A stretch of DNA of 64,000 nt from Thalassospira indica (GTDB lineage Bacteria; Pseudomonadota; Alphaproteobacteria; Rhodospirillales; Thalassospiraceae). The position numbers and the translations under genes are program-made. The notes under the pieces are model-generated. The model was not told where the DNA came from, ran no database searches, and saw only the letters and a list, made by a program, of their open reading frames with translations. Location of the stretch: positions 1,964,001 to 2,028,000 of the forward strand of contig NZ_CP031555.1 of the NCBI RefSeq assembly GCF_003403095.1, given 5' to 3'. Of the stretch, positions 44,295 through 53,981 are shown piece after piece (position 1 is the stretch's first letter; the number at the start of each line of letters is the position of its first letter).

Positions 44295-45083
44295 TCAGTC
44301 GACGTAAATCATCTTGTGCGTCATGCCGCCATCGATGCGGATGGTTTCACCGGTCATGAAGCCTGATTTATCACCATCCAGCAGGAAGGAGACGGCCTGT
44401 GCGATGTCTTTAGGCGTGCCGACACGGCCAACCGGGTGTTGGGCCTTGTCGGCTTCGCTGTGATCGGGGTTGGTTTTGTTGGCGTTTTTCTGCCAGTCGC
44501 CAACTTCGATCCAGCCCGGTGCGATGGCGTTAACGCGAATGTCGCCTGCAAGGCTGACCGCCAGCGCATGGGTCAGGGCAACGATGCCGCCCTTGGACGC
44601 GGCATAGGGTTCTGTGTTGGCCTCTGACTGGAAGGCGCGGGTGGAGGCGATATTGACAATCGCGCCCTTGGTATCGCGCAGGTGCTGTGTCGCGTGATTG
44701 GTTGCCAGAAACGCACCACCCAGATTGACATTGATCACGCGTTGCCATTGATCCCATTCAAGGTCTTCGATGTTGGGGACATGGGGATTGGCGATCCCGG
44801 CATTGTTGATCAGACCATCGATGCGGCCAAACCGGTCAACGCATTGCTGGATGCAAAGTTTGATATCGGCCTCATTGGCGACGTCGCCCTGCAGCAACAA
44901 TGTGCGGTCACGTTCAGCGTCCGTCAGGCTATCAAGCGCGTCCTCGCCCGCATCGGCATCAAGATCAAACATCGCGACCTTCCAGCCAAGGCCCAGAAGA
45001 TGCTTTGAGATGCCAAGGCCCAAGCCCTGGGCTCCACCGGTGACAAAGGCCACGCGCGGTGATTTTGCGGACGGGTTATCCAT
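44295..45083 (-). CDS. SDR family oxidoreductase
   Basis: A 262-residue classical short-chain dehydrogenase. The cofactor motif TGGAQGLG is near residue 16, NNAG follows at about 90, and the catalytic Tyr-x3-Lys is in PYAASKGG. The C-terminal IRIDGGMT is typical. Substrate unknown. Start at 45083 with GGGGCAG upstream. It is monocistronic and convergent with dxs. Confidence 0.88.
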   Translation of the reverse strand: MDNPSAKSPRVAFVTGGAQGLGLGISKHLLGLGWKVAMFDLDADAGEDALDSLTDAERDRTLLLQGDVANEADIKLCIQQCVDRFGRIDGLINNAGIANPHVPNIEDLEWDQWQRVINVNLGGAFLATNHATQHLRDTKGAIVNIASTRAFQSEANTEPYAASKGGIVALTHALAVSLAGDIRVNAIAPGWIEVGDWQKNANKTNPDHSEADKAQHPVGRVGTPKDIAQAVSFLLDGDKSGFMTGETIRIDGGMTHKMIYVD

Positions 45084-45185
45084 GTCTGCCCCATTTGGTT
45101 TTGATGGCAAGGCCGGGCGGATGCGCAGCCCTTGAGGAACTCTGGGGAAATGGTCTTGTTTGCGCGAAATTGCAAGGCGTTTGTA

Positions 45186-45893
45186 TCAGGAGGATACTGA
45201 CCCGTTTTCAAGCCGATTGAGCAGGGCGTGAACGAAGCCTTCCTGCCGCCCGTTAAGGCCGCGACGGGTTGCCAGATTTTGCAGGGCCTCGGTCGCGGCG
45301 ATATGCAGGCGGTAATGGCCGGGATCCTGATCAATGCGGGTGGATTGTTGCGCACTGTCGCCAAAGACCATGGAGTGGCACAGACCGGCATTGGCCGAGG
45401 TAAATGTGCGACAGGTCAGCGGGCGGATGGCGTAAATGCTGCAGCGATCCTGTGCGTCAAGCAAGGGGCAACGCACCCGGACATCACTGGCTTTTGTAAA
45501 CTGTTCGATTTCGGTTGCGGCATTGCGCAGGCGATCTTTCAGTGCATCGATCTGTGGCGTGGTGAAAGTCGCCGTGATGTGGGCAGCGATCAGGTCGGTC
45601 ACACCGGGCGGGACACTGACAAACAGGTGACAGCAGGCGCTGCATTGATCGCGACAGGCACGCGGGTGCGGGTTGGGGAAGCTTTGCCGCAAGAGGCTTG
45701 ATGCCTGTTCGAGTATCGCCATGGTCGCCCCGGCGGCATCAGCAAGCGTATCGGCCGCATCAAGGGCGCGGTCCAGTTCGGTGCGGAAATCGGCAAACAT
45801 CTGTTCGTAGCGCCGCGAGGCCTCGGTCGTCAGGGCGCCTGTCTGGGCGATGTTGCGCGAAACCCGGTCTATTGCGTCATCAAGCTTGGTCAT
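45186..45893 (-). CDS. YkgJ family cysteine cluster protein
   Basis: A 235-residue protein. The cysteine cluster C-x3-C-x2-CC (CRDQCSACC) and later CPLLD, CSIYAIRPLTCR match the YkgJ family, which is presumed to bind zinc or an iron-sulfur cluster. Function unknown. The start ATG is at 45893; a TTG one codon upstream is also possible. Confidence 0.85.
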   Translation of the reverse strand: MTKLDDAIDRVSRNIAQTGALTTEASRRYEQMFADFRTELDRALDAADTLADAAGATMAILEQASSLLRQSFPNPHPRACRDQCSACCHLFVSVPPGVTDLIAAHITATFTTPQIDALKDRLRNAATEIEQFTKASDVRVRCPLLDAQDRCSIYAIRPLTCRTFTSANAGLCHSMVFGDSAQQSTRIDQDPGHYRLHIAATEALQNLATRRGLNGRQEGFVHALLNRLENGSVSS

Positions 45894-46037
45894 CAATCCC
45901 AGTTACTTTCGTGCTGGTACTCAAGACAGGCCTTCAGATTGGTTGTTGGTCGTTGTCTAATTTAGCATTGTTTGGCGTTATTCCCTAAAAATTGCATAAC
46001 GGCGGAATTTGTGACGTTCGGGTTTTGGGCGTGCAGC

Positions 46038-46066
46038 AAAAAAAAACGGCCAGATAAATCCGGCCG
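46038..46066 (-). terminator. Rho-independent terminator of the mat operon
   Basis: On the minus strand, CGGCC (complement of 46062-46066) and GGCCG (complement of 46047-46051) flank a 10-base loop and are followed by nine T (complement of 46038-46046). It lies downstream of matB. Confidence 0.8.
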
Positions 46067-46160
46067 GGGAGGTAGGGTCAGAGACCCGATGGGTGCTGCG
46101 GGAAAGAGCTTTCTGTTAGCAGGAAAGGCTCCGGGCAGCGGGAGTATAAGACTGCAACGC

Positions 46161-47687
46161 TTATGCTGCAGGGGAGGTAAAGGTGTCTTCGTATTGTTTG
46201 CGCAGCTGGGCCTTCTGAATTTTGCCCATGGTGTTGCGCGGCAGTTCCTTGATCACCCAGATGCGCTTGGGCACCTTGAATTTCGCCAGCTTGTCCTGGG
46301 TGCGTTTGATGATGGCTTCGGGATCGGCTTTATCGCCATTGGCGGCCACAATCACGCCGGCAACGGCTTCGCCGAAGTCGGGATGCGGCAGGCCAAAGAT
46401 CGCGACTTCATCGACCTCGTCATATTCAGCGATGACTTCTTCGACTTCCTTGGGATAGACGTTAAAGCCACCGGAAATGATCAGGTCCTTGTCGCGGCCT
46501 ACGATGGTGACATAGCCGTCCTCACCGATGGTGGCGAGATCGCCGGTGATAAAGAAGCCGTCTGAGCGGAACTCGGACGCGGTTTTTTCCGGCATCTGCC
46601 AGTAGCCTTTGAAAACGTTCGGGCCCCGGACTTCAAGCACACCGATTTCGCCAGCCCCCAGAACATTGCCATCCTTGTCACAAACGCGTGCCTCGATCCC
46701 CGGCAGGGTCGGGCCAACCGCACCCGGACGGCGTTCACCATCGAGCGGGTTGGACGTGTTCATGCAGGTTTCGGTCATGCCATAGCGTTCAAGGATCTTG
46801 TGACCGGTGCGTTCAAAGAATGCGTCATGGGTTTCGGCCAGAAGCGGGGCCGAACCCGATACGAATAGACGCATGTTGGCGGTCACATCCTTGGTGAATT
46901 CCGGATGGGCGAGCAGGCGGGTATAGAAGGTCGGAACGCCCATCAGGACGGTTGATTGCGGCAGACGTTCAATCACGTCATCGGCATCGAATTTCGGAAG
47001 CAGGATCACCTTGCCGCCATTCATCAGCATGATGTTGATCGCAACAAACAGCCCGTGGGTGTGGAACAGCGGCAGGGCATGCAGCAAGGTATCCCCCGGC
47101 TTGAAGCCCCATGCCTGATGCAGGGTTTTGGCGTTCGAGCCCAGATTGTTATGGGTCAGCATCGCGCCCTTCGACCGGCCCGTGGTGCCCGATGTGTACA
47201 GGATGGCGGCAACGTCATCCTTGTCGGCGGCGACGATGTCGGTCATGGCGGTGGCGTTTGCGGCTTCGTCATTGAGGCTGCCATCGCCGTTTGATCCGAG
47301 CGACAGGACCGCCGCGACGTCATTCTTGTCACCCAGTTCCTTGGCCGCAGCGATATGGCCCGGACGGCAGACGAAGACACGCGGTGCGGCATCACCGAGG
47401 AAATAGGCGATTTCATCACCGGTATAGGCGGTGTTGAGCGGCAGGTGAATGGCGCCAAGTTGCAGGCAAGCCAGATAGAGCGCGATCACATCGGATGATT
47501 TGTCGACCTGGGCAGCAACGCGGTCACCCTTGACCACACCATGGGATGCCAGCACGGCGGCATAACGACCGGTGCGATCAAGCAGCCACGAAAAACTGCG
47601 TTCGGTGCCGTCGCGTTCAATGAGAAACGTGCGGGATTTGTCGGCCGGAAAACGGTCCAGAAATGTTTGAAGAAGATTATCTGACAT
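46161..47687 (-). CDS. matB: Malonyl-CoA synthetase
   Basis: A 508-residue acyl-adenylate enzyme. The AMP-binding motif ILYTSGTTGRSKGAML, the MTET core (RYGMTETCMN) and the C-terminal lysine region PRNTMGKIQK are present. It activates malonate to malonyl-CoA with ATP and CoA. Start at 47687, seven bases after AGGT. It is last in a five-gene operon matPQMAB. Confidence 0.93.
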   Translation of the reverse strand: MSDNLLQTFLDRFPADKSRTFLIERDGTERSFSWLLDRTGRYAAVLASHGVVKGDRVAAQVDKSSDVIALYLACLQLGAIHLPLNTAYTGDEIAYFLGDAAPRVFVCRPGHIAAAKELGDKNDVAAVLSLGSNGDGSLNDEAANATAMTDIVAADKDDVAAILYTSGTTGRSKGAMLTHNNLGSNAKTLHQAWGFKPGDTLLHALPLFHTHGLFVAINIMLMNGGKVILLPKFDADDVIERLPQSTVLMGVPTFYTRLLAHPEFTKDVTANMRLFVSGSAPLLAETHDAFFERTGHKILERYGMTETCMNTSNPLDGERRPGAVGPTLPGIEARVCDKDGNVLGAGEIGVLEVRGPNVFKGYWQMPEKTASEFRSDGFFITGDLATIGEDGYVTIVGRDKDLIISGGFNVYPKEVEEVIAEYDEVDEVAIFGLPHPDFGEAVAGVIVAANGDKADPEAIIKRTQDKLAKFKVPKRIWVIKELPRNTMGKIQKAQLRKQYEDTFTSPAA

Positions 47688-47699
47688 GGTCATACCTGT

Positions 47700-49016
47700 T
47701 TAAATTCCGGCAAGCTGTGCGACGGATTTCGATGTGGCGATCTTTCCGTCGTTCATCAGTGCTTCGTGGTTTTTCTCGATATCATTGAGGTGATAGGCGT
47801 AGTTCACCATCATGCCGCCCGCCTGACGCAGACCCTTTTCGGAGGTATCGCCAAGCCAGTTCAGGCGTTCAAGCTGTGCACCATTGCCCAGATGGAAGCG
47901 GGCAGTGGGATCAAGCGGGGACTTGCCGCGTTTGCAGGTGGCAAGATAGGTGGCACACAGCGCCAAAGTCGGTTTTTGCAGCTTGGCGACCTTGATCGGA
48001 TCGTTGATCCAGTCATCTTCGCTAAGCCCGTCAAGCACCTGACCGGCCAGCTCGGCATCGTCGGCCTTGCTTTTCTGGCGGGTGCGCAGCCAACCCATGA
48101 AGCCCGGAATGGGCGACAGGGTGGCGAATTGTTTGAGCTGCGGGAATTCGCGTTTGAGTTCCTCGACCACCTGTTTGATCAGGAAGTTGCCAAACGAAAT
48201 GCCCTTAAGGCCTGCCTGACAGTTGCTGATCGAATAGAAGATCGCCGTGTTGGCGGTTTCCGGGGCCTTTTCATCGATTTCCGGGGCCAGAAGCGCCTGA
48301 ACGCTATCGGCCAAGCCGTGCACGAGGGCGACTTCAACAAAGATCAGCGGATCGTCGGGGATGGCCGGATGGAAGAAGGCAAAGCATTTCCGGTCGGTCG
48401 CCAGACGGCGACGCAGATCTTCCCAGCCCTGAATTTCATGGACCGCCTCATAGCGGATCAGCTTTTCAAGGATGGCCGCTGAGGTATCCCAATCAATGTG
48501 ACGCAGTTCAAGGAAGCCACGGTTGAACCAGCTGGTCAGCAGGTGCTGCATATCGGCATTGAGCGGTTCAAGATCGCGGTTGTTCTTGAGAAGTGCGATC
48601 AGGGTTTCGCGCATATCGACAATGGCCCGCGTACCACCCGGTGCCATGTTGATCTTGCGCAGCAGTTCCTGACGGATCGGCTCGGACGTTTGGGTCAGGA
48701 CGGCGAGGTTTGCCTCGGACGGATCCTTGGCAAAGGCCTCGGAGGCCTTGGTGACCTTGGCGCGATCAGCACTAAAGTCATTTTGCATCATCCGGAAGAA
48801 GGCCAGATGGTCTTCTTCGGGCAGGTTTTCCCAAAGCCGCACCACTTCGCGTGCAGCCGCGGTGCCACGTGCCTCGCCCTTTTGCGAAACAAGGTCCTTG
48901 CACATGGCGCCAAGCTGCTTGAGCGGGTCCTGCGGGGTCGAGAGTGGCAGATCAAGCAGTTCACGACCACGGTCGGCAATGCTTGAAAGCCAGCTTTTGA
49001 CAGACATGCCTGACAT
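47700..49016 (-). CDS. matA: Malonyl-CoA decarboxylase
   Basis: A 438-residue enzyme that converts malonyl-CoA to acetyl-CoA and CO2. The C-terminal catalytic domain is recognisable from HPAIPDDPLIFVEVALVHGL and FYSISNCQAGLKGISFGNFL. Length suits the family. Its start overlaps the matM stop (TAATG), with GGAGG six bases upstream; the frame extends upstream inside matM. Works with MatB to turn malonate into acetyl-CoA. Confidence 0.95.
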   Translation of the reverse strand: MSGMSVKSWLSSIADRGRELLDLPLSTPQDPLKQLGAMCKDLVSQKGEARGTAAAREVVRLWENLPEEDHLAFFRMMQNDFSADRAKVTKASEAFAKDPSEANLAVLTQTSEPIRQELLRKINMAPGGTRAIVDMRETLIALLKNNRDLEPLNADMQHLLTSWFNRGFLELRHIDWDTSAAILEKLIRYEAVHEIQGWEDLRRRLATDRKCFAFFHPAIPDDPLIFVEVALVHGLADSVQALLAPEIDEKAPETANTAIFYSISNCQAGLKGISFGNFLIKQVVEELKREFPQLKQFATLSPIPGFMGWLRTRQKSKADDAELAGQVLDGLSEDDWINDPIKVAKLQKPTLALCATYLATCKRGKSPLDPTARFHLGNGAQLERLNWLGDTSEKGLRQAGGMMVNYAYHLNDIEKNHEALMNDGKIATSKSVAQLAGI

Positions 49017-50332
49017 TAGCGTCCTCCGATGATGGTTTCCGGAAGCCAGGTGGCGATCTGCGGGAAGAAGCACAGAATGATGATCGCTGCGATCATGCAC
49101 ATCACGTAAGGGAAGGCGCCCTTAAGAATGCTCTGCAGACGGATATCGGGTGCAATGCCATTGATGACATACAGGTTCAAACCAACCGGCGGGGTGATCA
49201 GGCCGATTTCCATGTTGATCGTCAGGATCACGGCAAACCAGTAAGGATCGAAACCGGCATTGATGATCACCGGCAGCAGGATCGGTGCGCTCATCAGGAT
49301 GACTGCGACCGGCGGCAGGAAGAAGCCACTGATCAGCAGGAACACGTTGATGAAGCCCATCAGAACCCAACGGTTAACCTCAAGGGCGGAAATCCACTGT
49401 GCAATCGACTGGGTGATGAACAGCGATGACAGCATGTAGCTAAACAGGCCGGCAGCCCCGATGATCAAAAGGATCATCACGGATTCCTTGGTGGTGTCAC
49501 GCATGACATTCCAAAGCTGACCCGGTTTCCACATGCGATACACGATCATCGCGGTGATCAGGCAGAACAGTGCACCAACGCCAGCCGTTTCCGAAGGGGT
49601 GGCAACACCGCCATAAAGGGCGAACAGAACCGCACCGATGATGACAAGGAAGGGCAGAACACGCGGAAGGATTTCAAACTTTTCCTTCCAGGTGTATTTG
49701 ACAACACCAAGGGCGGCCTGGGCGTTACCCTGACGCCAGGTCGAATAGAGCGACCAGGCCATGAACAGGGCGGTGACCAGAAGACCCGGCAGAAGACCGG
49801 CAAGGAACAGGCGCCCGATCGAGGTTTCGGTCGAGATGCCGTAAACAATCATGGTGACACTTGGCGGGATCAGGATGCCCAGTGTACCGCCAGCGGCAAT
49901 CGAGCCGGCTGCGACCGTATCGGGGAAGCCGCGTTCGCGCATCGCCGGGATGCCCATCTTGCCGATTGCGGCACAGGTGGCAGGCGATGAACCCGACAGG
50001 GCGGAAAAGATCGCGCAGGCACCAAGGTTTGAAATCACAAGCCCGCCCGGAATACGGGTCAGCCAGCGATCAAGAACAGAATACAAGTCACCACCGGCCC
50101 GTGAGGAAGCAACAACCGCCCCCATCAGGATGAACATCGGGATGGCGAGAACTTCGAAACTTTCGAGTTTGCCGAACAGGATTTCCGGCAACAGCGGCAG
50201 TGATCCGGTGCCATCAAAGGTGATGATGAAGCCAACACTGACCAAAAGCAGGCCAATGCCGACCGGAATGCCGGAGAAAAGAACAAGGGTGGTTGCGATG
50301 CCGACAACGGCCGCAAGAAGCAAGGGATCCAT
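49016..50332 (-). CDS. matM: TRAP transporter large permease subunit for malonate (DctM family)
   Basis: A 438-residue inner-membrane protein with about 12 hydrophobic segments. The segments GIPVGIGLLLVSV, IPMFILMGAVVASSRAGGDL and SGSSPATCAAIGKMGIPAM are conserved in DctM proteins. GGAGG lies seven bases before the ATG. It forms the transport channel with MatQ. Malonate specificity is assigned from the operon, not from the protein itself. Confidence 0.93.
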   Translation of the reverse strand: MDPLLLAAVVGIATTLVLFSGIPVGIGLLLVSVGFIITFDGTGSLPLLPEILFGKLESFEVLAIPMFILMGAVVASSRAGGDLYSVLDRWLTRIPGGLVISNLGACAIFSALSGSSPATCAAIGKMGIPAMRERGFPDTVAAGSIAAGGTLGILIPPSVTMIVYGISTETSIGRLFLAGLLPGLLVTALFMAWSLYSTWRQGNAQAALGVVKYTWKEKFEILPRVLPFLVIIGAVLFALYGGVATPSETAGVGALFCLITAMIVYRMWKPGQLWNVMRDTTKESVMILLIIGAAGLFSYMLSSLFITQSIAQWISALEVNRWVLMGFINVFLLISGFFLPPVAVILMSAPILLPVIINAGFDPYWFAVILTINMEIGLITPPVGLNLYVINGIAPDIRLQSILKGAFPYVMCMIAAIIILCFFPQIATWLPETIIGGR

Positions 50333-50344
50333 GATGCGGCCTCC

Positions 50345-51034
50345 TTAGGAAATGTCGTCGCGAATATCGAACGGTGTCGATCTGCGGGTGATGAGCGACA
50401 GGAAATCGGCAAAGAATTGCAGGAACAGCAAGCCAAAGCCGATCGGCAGCGCGGTGTAGGGTTTCCAGAGTGCGACGGCCCAGATGGTTTCAGACAACCA
50501 GCCGCCTTCATAGGCCTCGATCACCAGTTCCAGACCATAGAAGCCAAACAGGGCACTGATCGCCATGCCACATGACAGGGTCAGGATGGCAAGGGTCATG
50601 CGTGCGCCGCGTTTGAGGTACATCGGGAACAGGTCAACATTGACGTGGCCGCGCAGCAATTGAACATAGGGCAAGCCGACCAGTGTTGCGCCGATCATCA
50701 GGAAGATGACGGCCTCGGTCTGCCAGACAGTGGATTCATTGAGCACATAGCGCATGAAGACCAGCTGGCAGATGATCAGCATCGCAATCGCAAACATGCT
50801 GGCCGATGCGATCCCGCAAATGCGCGATAAGAAATGGATGGCAGAAATGACGCCATCAAGCGGGCCCTTTGGCGCCTGGGACCGGTTTGCGGCCATGGCG
50901 TTTTGATGGTCGATCGGCTCGACATCAGGCGGGGGAGGCATATCTGATTTAACGGAATGCGACGCACTTGGTGTCTGCGTGAAATCGTCTGGCAGATCAA
51001 TCGGAAGTGGGTGCGGGGACATGGCGTTCGACAC
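50345..51034 (-). CDS. matQ: TRAP transporter small permease subunit for malonate (DctQ family)
   Basis: A 229-residue membrane protein with four predicted helices, preceded by an unusually long hydrophilic N-terminus of about 60 residues rich in proline and serine. The pattern QLVFMRYVLNESTVWQTEA followed by GATLVGLPYVQLLRGHVNVD is typical of DctQ. GTG start with GGAG seven bases before it; shorter starts at internal ATG codons are possible. It lies between matP and matM. Confidence 0.88.
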   Translation of the reverse strand: MSNAMSPHPLPIDLPDDFTQTPSASHSVKSDMPPPPDVEPIDHQNAMAANRSQAPKGPLDGVISAIHFLSRICGIASASMFAIAMLIICQLVFMRYVLNESTVWQTEAVIFLMIGATLVGLPYVQLLRGHVNVDLFPMYLKRGARMTLAILTLSCGMAISALFGFYGLELVIEAYEGGWLSETIWAVALWKPYTALPIGFGLLFLQFFADFLSLITRRSTPFDIRDDIS

Positions 51035-51140
51035 GCGCGTTCTCCTCTGACGGAACCGTATTGGTCTATATTTTTGTATTTTGAGGAATGGGGTGGTGCC
51101 GGACGAACCGGCACCACCATCACTTCACGTCAAGAACCGA

Positions 51141-52148
51141 TCACTCGACTGCAAGTGCCATATCAAGAAGTTCCTGACCGTTCGGGGTCTCTTCAACGAA
51201 CTTCTTGTAGGAGGTTTCCTTGGCCAGAGCCTGCCATGCAGCGAAGTCTTCGTCGGTCAGTTCGGCGATTTCAACGCCGTTTTCCTTGAAGACAGCGATG
51301 CTGTCAGAGTCCTGCTTGCGGCCTTCGGTGGTGTAGTATTCCTCAGCCTTTTTCGCAGCAGCAGCCAGGGCTTCTTTCTGCGCATCATTGAGGTTGTCGT
51401 AGCTTTTCTTCGACATCAGGACCGGCTGATACATGAACCACAGTGCGTTGCCTGCGGCCGGGGTGTAGCAGCTGACCTGCTCGTAGATACGATAGGAAAC
51501 GAAGCTTGAGGAGCTGGTGTTGGTGGCATCAAGAACGCCGGTCTGCATGGCCGGATAGATTTCCGAGCTCGGCATGGCGGCGATGGATGCACCGGCACCT
51601 TCAAGCATCTGCTCGAACGATTTGCCGGCGGCACGAATCTGAAGGCCTTTTACGTCTTCCGGCTTGCGGATGCAGCCCTTGGTCGAGGCAAAGCCACCGG
51701 CCAGCCAACCCTTGGCAACGGTGACAACACCATCTTCGTTCAGGAGTTCTTCGATTTTATCCATGAACGGGGATTCGTTGATGCGGTTGGCGTGGTCATG
51801 GTTTTTAACCAGTGCCGGCATCAGGGTCAGGTTGGTTGCCGGAACGCGACCACCGGCATAGGCCAGCGGATAAACGATCATGTCGAGCTGCCCGCGTGTC
51901 ATCGGGGTCCACTGTTCTTTTGCCTTGAACAGGGAGCCGGACGGGAAGATCTGGATTTCCAGATCAACGTTTGCGGCTTTGACTTCATCGGCGACGATCT
52001 GTGCAACCTTGTGACGGATGTCGCTGGTCGACCACTGGTGAGACAGTTTGAGCGTCTCGGCACCAGCAGATGCGGACATGCCAAAGGCAGCAACAGACAT
52101 GGAGATGGCGGCAACAGACGCCGTAAGAGTCTTCTTGAAAATCTTCAT
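51141..52148 (-). CDS. matP: TRAP transporter solute-binding protein for malonate (DctP family)
   Basis: A 335-residue periplasmic binding protein with a signal peptide (cleaved after AGA, about residue 29). The pattern LKLSHQWSTSDIRHKVAQIV and the segment KGLQIRAAGKSFEQMLEGAG with the conserved substrate-binding arginine are typical of DctP. GGAGG lies six bases before the ATG. It delivers substrate to MatQM. First gene of the operon, divergent from matR. Confidence 0.92.
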   Translation of the reverse strand: MKIFKKTLTASVAAISMSVAAFGMSASAGAETLKLSHQWSTSDIRHKVAQIVADEVKAANVDLEIQIFPSGSLFKAKEQWTPMTRGQLDMIVYPLAYAGGRVPATNLTLMPALVKNHDHANRINESPFMDKIEELLNEDGVVTVAKGWLAGGFASTKGCIRKPEDVKGLQIRAAGKSFEQMLEGAGASIAAMPSSEIYPAMQTGVLDATNTSSSSFVSYRIYEQVSCYTPAAGNALWFMYQPVLMSKKSYDNLNDAQKEALAAAAKKAEEYYTTEGRKQDSDSIAVFKENGVEIAELTDEDFAAWQALAKETSYKKFVEETPNGQELLDMALAVE

Positions 52149-52275
52149 CTTTATCCTCCCGGATGAAGCATGCGTTTTGAATGCATTTTAACGGCTTTTT
52201 GCGCGTCTTATTATTGATGCGGTTTTCGCATTGGAAGAAAGCGTTACAGATTTCTGGCATGCTGTCCACGCAATT

Positions 52276-52289
52276 TTGTATACCAGAAC
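52276..52289. promoter_or_regulatory. Candidate MatR operator near matP
   Basis: TTGTATACCAGAAC (52276-52289, first T at 52276) carries the GTATAC core also found in the palindrome at 52430. The core resembles the MatR site TTGTATAC reported for rhizobial mat operons (from memory). It lies about 130 bases upstream of the matP start. Confidence 0.5.
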
Positions 52290-52413
52290 GTCATTTTGCA
52301 GTGCCACAAATCCGCGCCCTAGTATTTGCCGGGGGATTTAGGAAAACCGGGCCTGAACTTTTGCGATGCAGCAGGAAATCATCGCAAAGCAGCATCGAAA
52401 AGGCTTTGATTGG

Positions 52414-52441
52414 TACCAGAATATGTGTTCTGGTATACCAG
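52414..52441. promoter_or_regulatory. Nested palindromic operators upstream of matR
   Basis: TACCAGAA (52414-52421) and TTCTGGTA (52428-52435) form an inverted repeat with a six-base spacer, and CTGGTATACCAG (52430-52441) is a perfect 12-bp palindrome sharing its left part. They end 25 bases before the matR start and are likely sites for MatR autoregulation. Confidence 0.6.
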
Positions 52442-52466
52442 TAAGTGACGAAAAACGAGGTCCCAC

Positions 52467-53144
52467 ATGTCGCAAAACGGAAAGCTTGCCACCGATCTGG
52501 TGCAGAAACTTGAACGCGATATCGTTACCGGCGTGCTCAAGCCCGGCGACAAGCTTGATGAACGTTCATTGAGTGAGCGTTTTGGCGTTTCGAGGACCCC
52601 TGTGCGGGAGGCCTTGCAGACCCTTGCCGGATCAGGGCTGGTGGCGACCATGCCGCGTCGGGGCACCATCGTTGCCTCGATCACGGTTGCCGAACTGATC
52701 GAAATGTTCGAAGTCATGGCCGAGCTTGAAGCCATGTGTGCCCGTCTGGCGGCACGGCGCATGCCGCGTGTTGATATTGAAAACCTGATCGCGCTGTCTG
52801 AGGAATGCAGTGCGCTTAAGGATCACGCGGATGCCGATGCCTATTACGAGGCCAATGTGCGTTTCCACGAGGCGATCTATGCCGGATGTCGCAACAGCTT
52901 CCTTGAGCGTCAGACCAAGAATGTACGCAACCGTCTTGCCCCTTATCGTCGTTTGCAACTGCACCGTCCGGGACGTGTGAAGACGTCAAACAACGAACAT
53001 GCCGATATTCTTAATGCGATTTCGAATGGCGAGGCGGAAACAGCCGGCAAGCTGATGCAGCAGCATGTGGCGGTGCAGGGCGAATCGCTTAATGATCTTC
53101 TCGCAATTGTACCGCGCGGCTATCTTGAGCCGCTGGCAAGCTAA
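52467..53144 (+). CDS. matR: GntR family (FadR/FCD) regulator of malonate use
   Basis: A 225-residue regulator. The winged helix (LDERSLSERFGVSRTPVREA, then LQTLAGSGLVATMPRRGTIV) is at residues 29-70, and the all-helical FCD domain with metal-binding histidines (RFHEAIY, QQH) follows. GAGG lies six bases before the ATG. It is divergent from matPQMAB, the same arrangement as in rhizobia, and probably represses it in the absence of malonate. Confidence 0.88.
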   Translation: MSQNGKLATDLVQKLERDIVTGVLKPGDKLDERSLSERFGVSRTPVREALQTLAGSGLVATMPRRGTIVASITVAELIEMFEVMAELEAMCARLAARRMPRVDIENLIALSEECSALKDHADADAYYEANVRFHEAIYAGCRNSFLERQTKNVRNRLAPYRRLQLHRPGRVKTSNNEHADILNAISNGEAETAGKLMQQHVAVQGESLNDLLAIVPRGYLEPLAS

Positions 53145-53206
53145 AACCTCCTTGTTTCCCTTACCAAATGCGTGACCTTTTTGGGCGGGTGCGTTAAAAC
53201 GCGCTC

Positions 53207-53947
53207 ATGGCAAAGAAACGTTTGGATCAGTTGCTTGTGGAACGTGGATTGGTAGAAAGCCGGTCCAAGGCGCAGGCCTTCATCATGGCAGGCAATGTCT
53301 TTAGCGGCGAGCAACGGCTTGATAAGCCGGGCATGCCGTGCAAGGAAGACATTTCCATTACGCTGCGCGGGCAGCCCCATCCGTGGGTGTCACGCGGCGG
53401 GCTCAAGCTTGAAAAAGGGTTGGCCGAGTTCGAGATCGATGTCACCGGGTTTGTCGCTGTTGATGTTGGTGCGTCGACGGGGGGCTTTACCGATGTTCTG
53501 CTTCAGAACGGGGCGGCCAAGGTTTATGCCGTCGATGTCGGGCAGGGGCAGCTTGATTGGAAGCTGCGCAATGATGACCGCGTTGTGGTGATGGAAAAGA
53601 CCAATGCGCGCCACCTGACCGAAGAACAGATCCCGGATGACATTGATATCGTTGTTTGTGATGCCAGCTTTATCGGGCTTCGCACCGTGCTCCCGGCCAG
53701 TATGGAACGGGTCAAGGCGGGCGGGTATCTGATTGCGCTGATCAAGCCGCAATTTGAAGTCGGCAAGGAACGGGTTGGCAAAAAGGGTGTCGTGCGCGAA
53801 CCCGAATTGCATCAGGAAGTCTGCGATACGATTTCCGACTGGCTGGCAAACCTTCCGGGCTGGGAGGTGCTTGGCGTTACCAAAAGCCCGATCACCGGTC
53901 CCGAAGGCAATGTTGAATTCCTGATTTGCGGGCGGAAAACGGCCTGA
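53207..53947 (+). CDS. tlyA: TlyA family rRNA 2'-O-methyltransferase/hemolysin-like protein
   Basis: A 246-residue protein. An S4 RNA-binding domain (KKRLDQLLVERGLVESRSKA) is followed by a Rossmann-type methyltransferase domain with DVGASTGGFTDVLLQNGA. Members methylate ribosomal RNA; the hemolysin label is historical. In many Alphaproteobacteria tlyA follows dxs; here it is 9 kb away, after the mat operon. Confidence 0.92.
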   Translation: MAKKRLDQLLVERGLVESRSKAQAFIMAGNVFSGEQRLDKPGMPCKEDISITLRGQPHPWVSRGGLKLEKGLAEFEIDVTGFVAVDVGASTGGFTDVLLQNGAAKVYAVDVGQGQLDWKLRNDDRVVVMEKTNARHLTEEQIPDDIDIVVCDASFIGLRTVLPASMERVKAGGYLIALIKPQFEVGKERVGKKGVVREPELHQEVCDTISDWLANLPGWEVLGVTKSPITGPEGNVEFLICGRKTA

Positions 53948-53981
53948 TCAACAGGCCTGATTTCCACCCGCGATTTTCAGA

